A stretch of DNA of 62,229 bases, from positions 1 to 62,229 of the IMG/VR virus record IMGVR_UViG_3300020477_000002; one strand, written 5' to 3'. Positions within the stretch are counted from its first letter, which is position 1. Each line of letters starts with the position of its first letter. This DNA comes from a virus. Position numbers and translations under genes: made by a program. The notes below the pieces were generated by a model. That model did not search any database, was not told the DNA's origin, and was given only the letters and a program-made list of their open reading frames with translations. This document shows, piece after piece, positions 43,312-52,109 of the stretch.

Positions 43312-43892
43312 CCTGATACCTCCATTAGTTGATAAAAAGATTTAGTATCAAAATCAGTTGAATAGCCATAATTATAGTAACCTGATACAGTACTCTTTGG
43401 TTGCATTTGAAGTTTATAACTATTAGTCCCGACACTAGGTGATGTATCTGTACCTATTAATGTAGGAACTGCCCCATGCCAGCTACTCGTACCACCAGTG
43501 TACGATTGAGATTGAGATAAAACACTTCCAGAACTATCCACAATGCGGAAGCCTACAGTTCCCGAATTTTCTGTTAAAGCACCCCCTATTGCAACTGTAA
43601 CGATTACCTTGCTACCAGATTTAACATTAGTAATAGTTACTTCGTGACAGTCTGTCCAAACTTGATTACTGTGAGATACATACCCACCATGATCACTTAC
43701 TACAACCTGCAAAACATGACCAGCCGGAAATGTTCCTGCCGTTATCGTTGCAGTGGTTAGAGTTGCATTATGCAGAGTAGAAGCACCAGCATCACCCACC
43801 TGTATGGCATAGTTACTGCCAGACTGATCCTGACCCTGTATTAAAGTTTTGTTGCCTGTTCCTGCGGCACTCTTAATTATAAAATCTGCCAT
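43308..43892 (-). CDS. Tail fibre protein with shared N-terminal module
   Basis: Encodes 194 aa. It begins ADFIIKSAAGTGNKTLIQ and contains ATLTTATITAGTFPAGHV. The neighbouring fibres at 44186 and 45070 share the same start or the TFPAGHV linker, so they have a common N-terminal attachment module and different C-terminal domains (here residues 65-194). This suggests receptor-binding diversity. Confidence 0.7.
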   Translation of the reverse strand: MADFIIKSAAGTGNKTLIQGQDQSGSNYAIQVGDAGASTLHNATLTTATITAGTFPAGHVLQVVVSDHGGYVSHSNQVWTDCHEVTITNVKSGSKVIVTVAIGGALTENSGTVGFRIVDSSGSVLSQSQSYTGGTSSWHGAVPTLIGTDTSPSVGTNSYKLQMQPKSTVSGYYNYGYSTDFDTKSFYQLMEVSG

Positions 43893-43895
43893 AGT

Positions 43896-44189
43896 TTATC
43901 CTTTCGGGTATTTATCCTTTGTTTTCTTAATTACTGCTTTCCATGAATCAACGCCATTATGATAAATCTCATCTAGCTGATCTGGGATACTTGGGTATTC
44001 TGATGCTCTGGATCGTTGGTATTCGTTTGCATCATATTCTGCTTGTAATTTTTTTATTTCTGCATCTACTTCGGCATTTGTTGGCTTTTTATCGTCACAT
44101 TGCCAATCAATACCTTTATAATCATCACCTATTATTGAGAATATTGCAGTTGGAACTAAAGATTTAATCGCATCTGCTATTGTAATCAT
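43896..44189 (-). CDS. Small fibre-partner protein, paralogue 3
   Basis: Encodes 97 aa. LQAEYDANEYQRSRASEYPS, DQLDEIYHNG and KKTKDKYPK match the partner family. ATGA overlap with the fibre upstream. The N-terminal domain (residues 1-45) differs from the other copies, as expected if it recognises its own fibre. Confidence 0.72.
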   Translation of the reverse strand: MITIADAIKSLVPTAIFSIIGDDYKGIDWQCDDKKPTNAEVDAEIKKLQAEYDANEYQRSRASEYPSIPDQLDEIYHNGVDSWKAVIKKTKDKYPKG

Positions 44190-44767
44190 GATTTTATCTC
44201 CTGAACAAATAATGTCGATATTTGGCTCCCATCTTGAAATTCAAAATCTTGAGTAGCAGGTTTCCCAACTATACTAATAGTTACACTACCAGTTGAAGGA
44301 ACTGTTAAATAGTCTACAATACTAACTTGTACTCGATTACGTAAAGTTGAAATTGATGTTGCAGATGACCAACGCATACATTGGGCAAAATCTCTTAAAG
44401 TTGATGATCCATCCTGAATTTCTAAATCAAGTTCTCCACCAGCACCAATCACATTCCCACCAATACTAGCAAGTACAAGCATCTTATTACTTGTAGAAAC
44501 AAAATTACATGCAACACTAATTATTGTATCTGAACCAGAAGCACTAATATAAACTCTATCTGAACTTTGAGTAAAAAAAGTTTCAGCTACTGGATGCCCT
44601 GCTGGAAACGTACAATTTGCCATACTAGCAATCGTTGGTGTAGTTAGGGTTGCATTAGCAATAGTAGCCCCAGAGTCTGCAGTTGTGAGGACATCTGTAC
44701 CTGTTCGGTCTTGGAGTCTTAGCCTGTCTCCAGAATTTGTCTGAGGTTTTATAATTAGGTCTGGCAT
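44186..44767 (-). CDS. Tail fibre protein with shared N-terminal module
   Basis: Encodes 193 aa. PDLIIKPQTNSGDRLRLQDR and NCTFPAGHPVAET resemble the N-terminus of the 194-aa fibre at 43308. The C-terminal 130 residues differ and form a beta-sandwich-like domain. Part of the alternating fibre/partner array. Confidence 0.7.
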   Translation of the reverse strand: MPDLIIKPQTNSGDRLRLQDRTGTDVLTTADSGATIANATLTTPTIASMANCTFPAGHPVAETFFTQSSDRVYISASGSDTIISVACNFVSTSNKMLVLASIGGNVIGAGGELDLEIQDGSSTLRDFAQCMRWSSATSISTLRNRVQVSIVDYLTVPSTGSVTISIVGKPATQDFEFQDGSQISTLFVQEIKS

Positions 44768-44770
44768 AGT

Positions 44771-45073
44771 TTAACTCTTAGGATATTTTGTTTTAATTGC
44801 TTGTCGTTTCTCTTGTAAGGCAGTCAGATCATCATCTAGGATTGCATGAACGCATTCTTGTATAGAGGGGTATTCTGCCTCACGTTTTCTTGAATAGGCT
44901 AGGGCATCGTATTCTGCTTGAAGTTCTGTAAGTTTATCTTCTGCTTGTTTTTTTGTTGGAGGTTTTTGACCGTCAAGATATTGCGTAGATTCAAAACTAT
45001 CTGTATCCCCTGCTAAATTACCTCCAACTAATTCCCTAATTGCATCATAAATCTTTGGTTTTTGACTTATCAT
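44771..45073 (-). CDS. Small fibre-partner protein, diverged paralogue 4
   Basis: Encodes 100 aa from the start at 45073, chosen because ATG overlaps the upstream TGA as ATGA; an in-frame start 18 bases earlier is less likely. KLTELQAEYDALAYSRKRE and EYPSIQE keep the family pattern, but the DQLDxLY block has degenerated. KTKYPKS ends the chain. Confidence 0.68.
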   Translation of the reverse strand: MISQKPKIYDAIRELVGGNLAGDTDSFESTQYLDGQKPPTKKQAEDKLTELQAEYDALAYSRKREAEYPSIQECVHAILDDDLTALQEKRQAIKTKYPKS

Positions 45074-45921
45074 CTTGCGATCTCCATACAAGTTATTGAT
45101 TGCATACTAGAACCAGCATCAAAGCCAATATAAGTATTATAGGCATTATGTGCCCTTGCTGAAATAGTATAAGTTTTTTCACTTGTTGAGTTCTCTGGAA
45201 CAGTATCTAAATAAACCATTGTTTGACCTTGCCATTTATCATGCCCAACTGATATTCCATAAGTCACTCCAGAAAGATTATAAGTTTCGGTAACATCTGA
45301 AGCGTTTTTATAAAAATCATAATACCCATAAGTTGCGGCAGTGTATGACATAAAAGTTGCTATTAATAAAATATCAGATGAGGCTAATGTTGGTGTAAAT
45401 GTAATACTAGTTGAAGCCTTAAATGGAGATGATGTCCAGCTAGTAGTAGTTGTATAAACACTACCACTAAATCTAGTATTTTCAGTTTTTATCACATGCC
45501 CTGTTGGGAACGTAGCATTACCAAGATTAAGATTTGGACTACCAGTAACAGCACTCCCAAGGGTTGCTCCTGTTCCTAACTCTCCTGTCATTCCAGTGAG
45601 TGAAGCATTCGGTGTTTGCGTAAGTGTACTGGCCTCAAGACTCCCTGAACCTGTTATGGTACGTGTACTAGTATCGTTAGTCAGGGTTATGGCATTCCCA
45701 TCATCCGATATCTTTGAGAGTATAAGGTTGTCTGATATGGTGACATCACCAACTACTGTAACTCCATCAGCTAAACGCATGGTGTGTTTATCATACGTTC
45801 CTGTTAGATTAAGGTTTGTAGGCTGGTCAGTAAAACTAATGTCATCAAGAGATATAGAACCGGGATCTATATCGGCACTTGATAATACTCTTGATCTTGG
45901 TGGTGTTCCTAAGTAGGCCAT
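45070..45921 (-). CDS. Tail fibre protein
   Basis: Encodes 283 aa from the start at 45921 (MAYLGTPP, a standard fibre N-terminus). It has GGAG upstream and a TAATG overlap with the preceding stop; a start 27 bases earlier is possible. DNLILSKISDDGNAI is a fibre shaft module, NATFPTGHVIKTE is the linker shared with the next two fibres, and the C-terminal 110 residues are a beta domain. First fibre of the alternating array. Confidence 0.75.
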   Translation of the reverse strand: MAYLGTPPRSRVLSSADIDPGSISLDDISFTDQPTNLNLTGTYDKHTMRLADGVTVVGDVTISDNLILSKISDDGNAITLTNDTSTRTITGSGSLEASTLTQTPNASLTGMTGELGTGATLGSAVTGSPNLNLGNATFPTGHVIKTENTRFSGSVYTTTTSWTSSPFKASTSITFTPTLASSDILLIATFMSYTAATYGYYDFYKNASDVTETYNLSGVTYGISVGHDKWQGQTMVYLDTVPENSTSEKTYTISARAHNAYNTYIGFDAGSSMQSITCMEIAR

Positions 45922-46265
45922 TATGTAATCTCCAATATACTCATACACACATCAACACTTGATGCGGCTGATGATTTAACCTTAATAAGATCTGTGGGTT
46001 CCATCACCAACTTCTGATCCCCACCAACAAGCACGACTGTCGATCCTGAAGGGACAGGAATGCTAGTTCCTAGTGATATATCATTGGTTGTATTAGCCAT
46101 TGTAGCTGATAAAGCTACATCAACATCAACTGAACTCCCAGTCACATTAGAGACAGACAGACCTATTACTGTCGTTTCCGTTGAAGAAGGAACAGCATAC
46201 GAACCAACTTGCGTCAGAGAAGTACCCACTCCTTTTGATGTTTTCTTTTTAAATGCATTTGCCAT
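45921..46265 (-). CDS. Small beta virion protein, paralogue of 48202-48576
   Basis: Encodes 114 aa with the pattern TTVIGLSVSNVTG, then SIPVPSGSTVVLVGG and a C-terminal DVCMSILEIT. The gene at 48202-48576 has the same strand order (ESVIIGFLVAS, IPLPADTSVDLIPG, DVFISVVERV). They look like diverged copies of one beta-sandwich tail or decoration protein flanking the 639-aa fibre. Confidence 0.62.
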   Translation of the reverse strand: MANAFKKKTSKGVGTSLTQVGSYAVPSSTETTVIGLSVSNVTGSSVDVDVALSATMANTTNDISLGTSIPVPSGSTVVLVGGDQKLVMEPTDLIKVKSSAASSVDVCMSILEIT

Positions 46266-46281
46266 AATTTATCCTTTAATA

Positions 46282-48201
46282 TCAGCCGAGTGCAATTGCC
46301 ATTGCAACGGATGCGTTATTAGCTTCAGTTTGAGTTTCTGCTGTAGTAAGCCCAACATGAGTCCACGATGATCCATCATAAACTTTTAACCTATTAGCTG
46401 TACTATCAAATGCCAAATCTCCATCAGCTAAGGCATTACCTCCCCCATCAGTTGATGGTGCAGATGGAGAGAAGTTGTCTATCTGGTATAGATCTGCAAA
46501 GTTACTAACATCAGATATATTAGTTGCTACTGTATCTAAATCTGCAACAACATCAGTAGTGCCTAATATAGCCATATCTGCTACACAATCGGAAGTACCC
46601 AAGAGTGCCATATCAGCAACACAATCAGCAGTTCCAAGCAATGCCATATCTGCTGTTGCATCTGCAGTCCCCAACCTAGCTAAATGACCAGTAGATGCAG
46701 TTGCCATAGCACTTGTACCTAATAAACCTATTTCTGTATCTCTGGCAGCAACAGCTCCTATATCAGTTGCATCTCCTGCAACTGCTGTTACATCACTACT
46801 AATACCTGCAACTGTAGTTACATTTGCACTTATACCTGCAACTGTATTTACATTAGCTACATTATCTGCAACTACATCAACCTGTTTAATATTACGATTA
46901 GTTCCACTTGATGCTGTAGTTGACCCATCAAACTTATTTGTTAGTATATCAATCTGGGTTTGATCACTTGCAGTTGGCTTAAATGCAGACCAGCTTGTAC
47001 TAACTGTATCATAAGCCCACATTGTCTTTTTATCGATATTCCAATACATTGCTCCATCATTTAATCCTCCATTCCGATTATTTAATATTGGATGAATATT
47101 AGTTACTGTGATAGTTGCTGTATTAGATGTACTGCCCGGATCAGTATAAAGAAGTGTGTCACCTATATTAAAATTCTTTCCCCAACTGGCAGTATTAGCA
47201 AATGTTGGATTACCTGATCCATCTGTAGTTATATCAAATGTATGTTTATCCGTTCCAGTAATTTGACCTGAACCAGATGTGCTTGTAGCTTCAACACCAG
47301 TATATGTTTGGCTTGCCTGCCATGCTCCAGATGGTGTGGGTGTATAATCACTTAATGCAGTAATACTACTATGTTTATCTCCTAAATACAGATCCTCAAA
47401 ATCATTGTACTTGGAGACTGTAAGATCATACTGTTGTTCAGCAGTTGCAGCATAAGATCTGGCAGATTTATCAAAACCCGAAACAACTGTATGCAGAGTA
47501 AAATTTTCACCACCTCCTAAAGCCCATTGCTTTGCAGTACCTTCAGTTGGAGTTGTTCCCGTTGCCCATTCTTTTGCTGAATATTCTGAATCTGCTACTA
47601 CTTCTCCTGTAGTCTTTGCCCATTCCTTTGCTGATCCAACAGTTGGTGCATCTGCTCCTGTTGCAGCAGCATAATCTTTAGCACTCCATTCTGTTCCGTC
47701 AACTGTTCCTGATGTATTAGTGGCCCAATCCTTTGCAGAACCACCTTGTGTTGAATTTGCTAAATTATCTTGTGCCCATGCTTTTGCAGATCTCAAATTG
47801 GCGTCCCCAGAACCTGACACAACACCTTGAGACATTGCCCATTCTTTTGCCGAACCTCCAGTAGTTAGCACACCAGAATTAGCATCTCCATGTGCATATT
47901 CTTTAGCTGAGAATTCTGATGTATCAACTGTACTATCAACAGTTGTTGCCCACTCCTTTGCTGCTCCCCTACTTGCAGTATTTGTTACACCTGTACCACC
48001 AACTGCATAAGCTTTTGCTGAACCTTCTCCACTATCTGCTCCAGAAACCTGATCAATTACAGTCCCATCTGTTTTCTTAGCCCAATAAGCTGCAGTTGCA
48101 CGTTCCTTCGCTATATCCTCAGAATCATCTATGATTCCTAATGCTGCGGTATTAGCTAGACTGGAGCTTCCTGCTCCTATATAAATTGGACTCTTAGACA
48201 T
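46282..48201 (-). CDS. Tail fibre with SAKEWA-type repeats (639 aa)
   Basis: Encodes 639 aa. Residues 60-230 hold about ten copies of SAKEWA/SAKDYA-like repeats, a coiled-coil shaft signature common in phage fibres. Near 500-560 a short repeat ADMALLGT(A/S)DC occurs three times. The C-terminus (ADGDLAFDSTANRLKVYDGS) is a typical fibre-tip segment. It is probably a trimeric long fibre or the attachment platform to which other fibres bind. Confidence 0.8.
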   Translation of the reverse strand: MSKSPIYIGAGSSSLANTAALGIIDDSEDIAKERATAAYWAKKTDGTVIDQVSGADSGEGSAKAYAVGGTGVTNTASRGAAKEWATTVDSTVDTSEFSAKEYAHGDANSGVLTTGGSAKEWAMSQGVVSGSGDANLRSAKAWAQDNLANSTQGGSAKDWATNTSGTVDGTEWSAKDYAAATGADAPTVGSAKEWAKTTGEVVADSEYSAKEWATGTTPTEGTAKQWALGGGENFTLHTVVSGFDKSARSYAATAEQQYDLTVSKYNDFEDLYLGDKHSSITALSDYTPTPSGAWQASQTYTGVEATSTSGSGQITGTDKHTFDITTDGSGNPTFANTASWGKNFNIGDTLLYTDPGSTSNTATITVTNIHPILNNRNGGLNDGAMYWNIDKKTMWAYDTVSTSWSAFKPTASDQTQIDILTNKFDGSTTASSGTNRNIKQVDVVADNVANVNTVAGISANVTTVAGISSDVTAVAGDATDIGAVAARDTEIGLLGTSAMATASTGHLARLGTADATADMALLGTADCVADMALLGTSDCVADMAILGTTDVVADLDTVATNISDVSNFADLYQIDNFSPSAPSTDGGGNALADGDLAFDSTANRLKVYDGSSWTHVGLTTAETQTEANNASVAMAIALG

Positions 48202-48576
48202 TTAGACCCTTTCTACTACTGATATAAAGACATCACATGTTTTAGAGGATGTAATTTTTAATATATCACCTGTTAAAGCAGGTGTTTCTGCATTGTTATT
48301 AGCGTGTTGTAATACAAGCTTCCCCGGTATTAAATCAACACTTGTATCTGCAGGCAGAGGTATTGTATCCATGATTTTAATCGTAGTTCCATCATAGTAA
48401 TTCGTATGTTCAACTGTAACTTCCCCTGCTTCAGTTGATGTGCTTGCAACAAGAAAGCCTATTATTACAGACTCTGCTGCTCCCGGTGAAGTCTCCCCAT
48501 CATCAGGTGCAGTATAAACTGTGGTTGCTGTTGCAGCAGGAATACTCTTTACAAATCGTCTGTACCTTTCTGCCAT
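48202..48576 (-). CDS. Small beta virion protein
   Basis: Encodes 124 aa, beta-sandwich-like, a likely paralogue of 45921-46265 on strand order and the IPLP and DVFIS motifs. It lies one base after the 131-aa tail gene. Function probably structural. Confidence 0.62.
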   Translation of the reverse strand: MAERYRRFVKSIPAATATTVYTAPDDGETSPGAAESVIIGFLVASTSTEAGEVTVEHTNYYDGTTIKIMDTIPLPADTSVDLIPGKLVLQHANNNAETPALTGDILKITSSKTCDVFISVVERV

Positions 48577-48577
48577 A

Positions 48578-48973
48578 TTAATCTCCTAGTATCATTTGGT
48601 TCTTTCTGGCAACTCTTGCAACCATTTGCTCTAGGGGCACAGTACTACCCTGATCAACAATGCTTGGAGTATCCAGTGTTGTTGTATTAGAAGAAAATAC
48701 AAGCTTGCCTCCAGTTATAGTTGCAATTGTATTCCCACTGTTATCACTAATTGTTCCAGTAAATTTTGAGTTATTAAGTACTTTATTATTTAAAGTAGCT
48801 ACACTATCTGCTGAAGGAACAAGATGACCTGCTCCCCCCAAACCATCATGAACTCGTAAATCCCAAGGATCACCTGAAGAATCAGACTTCTGTACTGTAA
48901 CTTCACCCTCAGAACCAGCAAACGTAGAATGTTCTGATGCGGTTCCTCTTCTAAATTTAACTGCTACACCCAT
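48578..48973 (-). CDS. Tail protein with Mtd-like N-terminal module
   Basis: Encodes 131 aa. VKFRRGTASEHSTFAGSEGE followed by LRVHDGLGGAGHLV is the widespread phage tail module seen in major tropism determinant N-termini and many fibre proteins. The rest contains a shaft-like repeat region (SDNSGNTIATITGGKLVFSS). Probably a fibre attachment component. Confidence 0.7.
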   Translation of the reverse strand: MGVAVKFRRGTASEHSTFAGSEGEVTVQKSDSSGDPWDLRVHDGLGGAGHLVPSADSVATLNNKVLNNSKFTGTISDNSGNTIATITGGKLVFSSNTTTLDTPSIVDQGSTVPLEQMVARVARKNQMILGD

Positions 48974-49890
48974 TATCTTCTCACTATAAATCTGTTAAGG
49001 TTTACCCCACCTGTAATTGAAGCAGGATGAATTGGTTCGGTTCTGTGTGCATCAACAGTAATTGCGAGTTTCTTATTCTTAAAGTATTCACTCTTCTCTA
49101 CATTCCGTAAATCGTGTTCCTTAAGATATGCTCTCTCCACTGCACCAAATGTTAATGCGTCTACCCATACATAATCTATATCGCAACTTGTAATATAATC
49201 TGTAGGTATAACTAAAAATGTGTCTGTGCTTTCTGTCAATGACTGAACTGTAGAATCGAATGTAAGGTTCCTGCCAAAATCATCTAATAATAAATCAGTG
49301 CTAGTCCATCCATTAAGTGAGTTTTGTATGTATCTTGTTACAGGATCATATGGATCTGAGTTATCAAGAAATGTATAAGGAACCTCATCACTCATGCGTG
49401 GCGGCCTCAATGTCCCAGTAAGTTTTATTGTAGTTTCAGTTGTTGGGATAGGCCAGACTCTTATTGTACTAGATGACTTTTGATCAATTACTAAAGCCTG
49501 AGGAGTGCCCGTAGATGTAGTCCAGTCCTCTATCTTGCTCCATATAGGGTTCCCAAATATTTCTGTTATAGAGTACTCTCCATCTTTAATAACTGTAGGG
49601 AGCCTTCCCTGTGACGCTAGGCTCTTCATTTCTGAAGTTGTTACTATTGGCAGTTCTCTCCCATCAATTGAACCACCACTTATGTCCATTAAGTTAGTGG
49701 GTAGACTGAGAAGATACGTAGTTGAATTAATAGTTAAACTTTTCTCTGCAGTAGGCAGACGAATAGTTCTCACTAAATCCAGCAACGAATCATGAATATA
49801 GTTATTCAGCTCAGTCTTAGTCCACCGAGTATAGCTGGTATCCTGAAGTAAAGTTACTACTCTTGATCTAATATCAGCTAACTCAATCAT
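48973..49890 (-). CDS. Head-tail adaptor protein
   Basis: Encodes 305 aa. The N-terminal helices (DIRSRVVTLLQDT, then WTKTELNNYIHDSLLDLVRT) are characteristic of the phage adaptor (DUF6682/gp10-like) family. The middle is beta-rich (TIRVWPIPTTETTIKLTGTL). Adaptors bind below the portal and link it to the tail. Order capsid, two small proteins, adaptor, fibres fits. It overlaps neighbours by 1-4 bases. Confidence 0.75.
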   Translation of the reverse strand: MIELADIRSRVVTLLQDTSYTRWTKTELNNYIHDSLLDLVRTIRLPTAEKSLTINSTTYLLSLPTNLMDISGGSIDGRELPIVTTSEMKSLASQGRLPTVIKDGEYSITEIFGNPIWSKIEDWTTSTGTPQALVIDQKSSSTIRVWPIPTTETTIKLTGTLRPPRMSDEVPYTFLDNSDPYDPVTRYIQNSLNGWTSTDLLLDDFGRNLTFDSTVQSLTESTDTFLVIPTDYITSCDIDYVWVDALTFGAVERAYLKEHDLRNVEKSEYFKNKKLAITVDAHRTEPIHPASITGGVNLNRFIVRR

Positions 49891-50348
49891 GCAACTTCAA
49901 CTCTCTCGACCTTTTCGTTAACCTTATCCTTATCTACATTAGAACCTTTAGGGGTCTTTAGTACCTGCACATTATATCTACAAACCTCATATCCAACCAA
50001 AGGTGCACCTTCCTGTGCTTGATGATATTTAGTTTCAACTGCATCCATAAGTACAGAGAAATGCCCCGGAGGTATTGCTCTTCGAGAGTTCCTTGGGAAT
50101 CTCAGTACCCAGTCATTCCATGTGACTGTAACTGGCCCCATCTGAGAAGGATCATCGCCATATCCAATTACTACAACTCCCCAACCTTCTGGTGTTTTAA
50201 GATCCTTGCCAACTTCCAAAGCTATATCTTCTTGGAAAGTTTTGTGCACAGATACTCTTTTCTTGCGGCCTGAATCATACATTGGATTATTTAACGTATG
50301 ACCATATTCCCCTGTTGGAAGTAATCCTCCTGCTAATTCACCACTCAT
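49887..50348 (-). CDS. Hypothetical virion protein downstream of capsid
   Basis: Encodes 153 aa, with mixed beta strands (WGVVVIGYGD, GPVTVTWNDWVLRFP) and a charged C-terminal tail. No domain recognised. Genes at this place commonly encode head completion or decoration proteins. Coupled to both neighbours by 4-base overlaps. Confidence 0.6.
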   Translation of the reverse strand: MSGELAGGLLPTGEYGHTLNNPMYDSGRKKRVSVHKTFQEDIALEVGKDLKTPEGWGVVVIGYGDDPSQMGPVTVTWNDWVLRFPRNSRRAIPPGHFSVLMDAVETKYHQAQEGAPLVGYEVCRYNVQVLKTPKGSNVDKDKVNEKVERVEVA

Positions 50349-50782
50349 GATATTGTCCTTGTTTTAATGAAAAATAAAATCTTGCCAGATGTTGGGAGTT
50401 TATCTCCCCTCATTCTGACAGTTAACCGAATCGTTTTGTTTGATCCGTCTGGAGGAAGAAATAAAGATTCTGGACGTTGCTGAAACGAATGTGGTTTCTG
50501 CGGTAACTTAGTCCATTTAAGATATAATTCATTTTCTTCCTTTACTCTACTTACCCTTCCTACACATATCTCTGCTGTAATTCCCTTGAATGGTTCAGTT
50601 AAAACAACTGATATTCTTTCAGGCAATGCTTGCGGATATAAGTAATGATCAAAGTAAGCATTTGTTATTAGGGTATCATTGCCACCACAAAACTTATGAT
50701 AGTCAATTTCTAATATTTGAGTTTCCCTAACCTGTTCAGAAACAGGGGCAGGAGGTTCCCACCCCTGAAATCTTTGTGTCAT
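50345..50782 (-). CDS. Hypothetical virion protein downstream of capsid
   Basis: Encodes 145 aa, beta-rich, with IRLTVRMRGDKLPTSGKILF near the C-terminus. It is nine bases after the major capsid gene. A head decoration or closure role is plausible from position only. Confidence 0.6.
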   Translation of the reverse strand: MTQRFQGWEPPAPVSEQVRETQILEIDYHKFCGGNDTLITNAYFDHYLYPQALPERISVVLTEPFKGITAEICVGRVSRVKEENELYLKWTKLPQKPHSFQQRPESLFLPPDGSNKTIRLTVRMRGDKLPTSGKILFFIKTRTIS

Positions 50783-50791
50783 TCACATCTA

Positions 50792-52048
50792 TTAACTAAT
50801 AGTAGATGCACCACACTCGATACGATAGATCCAGTCTTCATTGAGGATCTGGCAAGCATACCAGCTCTTCCAACCAACTGAACCAGACTGACCCAAAGGA
50901 TCAGTAACTGCAGGCTGTGGCATCACAACCTTAGGAATAACAGCATCATATCCAGAAAGTGAAACACATCCTAGACAATCTGCTGAGAAGATAACAACAG
51001 GATATACCTGTACGTTGTTACCATTTGGAACTGTAACAAGCTTGAGGGAAGCAATAGCTGCTCCAAGTTCTTCTGCCTCAATTGCTCCAGCTTCACCATA
51101 GTTACTGGAATCAGCAATAGTCCCATCCGTAGTACCAAATGATTGGCCTGTATGACCGGGAGTGTATGCTGAGTTTTGAGTCCTTGAGATTTGCGTATCC
51201 TTAATCTCAGTACCATCTGGCTGTCTACCAAACGGAGCTGCCTGAGTTGTCAGGACAAATCTAATCACACCCACACTTCCTAATTCCCCCGGAAGCATTT
51301 GCTGACCATTGTTACTGTACTTAACATAAGGAATAAAACCCGGAAGCTTTTCAATATCCTTACGCAAGTCAGTATGACCTACGGCAACATATGCCTCAGG
51401 TACTGGCTCAGTATTATACTTGGGAGATGGAGTCATCTGCTTCGCAATCTTGCGAGCTTCATTGTACTCCAGTGTGCGGACTGCTGTATCGAGAAGATTA
51501 GTAGTTGAACCAGTTGTATCACCAGCCGTTCCACCAATCTCTGCATCTACTGTGGCACGAGTAGTACCACCAGCATAAGCTGCTTGAGTACCAGAACGTG
51601 CATGTAGAAAAGTAATGAAGTCCATAAGCTCGGCAGCCTGAATTGACTGACGCTCAGTGACTTGTTGAATAATAGGATCAGTTGCTGCGGCAACTAATAC
51701 ATCAGTGGTAGCAACATACGATCCATACTGGTGTAGTTTTACCTTGATGATAGTCTGGAGCAACGTGTCAGCCGGAGGCTTTACTCCCTCAGCCAACGGA
51801 ACCATTGGCAGAGCGAATTTCTCAAATCGCTTCCATCGTACCTCAAGTCCCTCCTTCTGTGCTTTCGTCTCCTTCTGAGCAAATCGAGCCATTATCATGG
51901 ATCTCTTCGCTATCGCCAGAAACTTTTTTTGGATTTTAAACGCCTCCGTTTCGTCAAGGGAGCCGTATTTCATAGTTCCCGCAATGGATGCTACACCCGT
52001 AGCACCTCGGTTTGCATTGGAACCACCACTTGTCCAGTTTGTAGCCAT
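50792..52048 (-). CDS. Major capsid protein, N4gp56 family
   Basis: Encodes 418 aa. KLHQYGSYVATTDVLVAAAT followed by ELMDFITFLHARSGTQ matches the HK97-fold N4gp56 capsid family, with the usual long N-arm and the E-loop-like segment before it. It follows the scaffold gene after a 61-base gap containing a short hairpin and T run (around 52075-52101) that might tune expression. Confidence 0.85.
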   Translation of the reverse strand: MATNWTSGGSNANRGATGVASIAGTMKYGSLDETEAFKIQKKFLAIAKRSMIMARFAQKETKAQKEGLEVRWKRFEKFALPMVPLAEGVKPPADTLLQTIIKVKLHQYGSYVATTDVLVAAATDPIIQQVTERQSIQAAELMDFITFLHARSGTQAAYAGGTTRATVDAEIGGTAGDTTGSTTNLLDTAVRTLEYNEARKIAKQMTPSPKYNTEPVPEAYVAVGHTDLRKDIEKLPGFIPYVKYSNNGQQMLPGELGSVGVIRFVLTTQAAPFGRQPDGTEIKDTQISRTQNSAYTPGHTGQSFGTTDGTIADSSNYGEAGAIEAEELGAAIASLKLVTVPNGNNVQVYPVVIFSADCLGCVSLSGYDAVIPKVVMPQPAVTDPLGQSGSVGWKSWYACQILNEDWIYRIECGASTIS

Positions 52049-52109
52049 TATCTTACTCTATTAAAATGTTAAAAAATTAATCTAATGTAGAGCAAGAACA
52101 AACTCTAAC

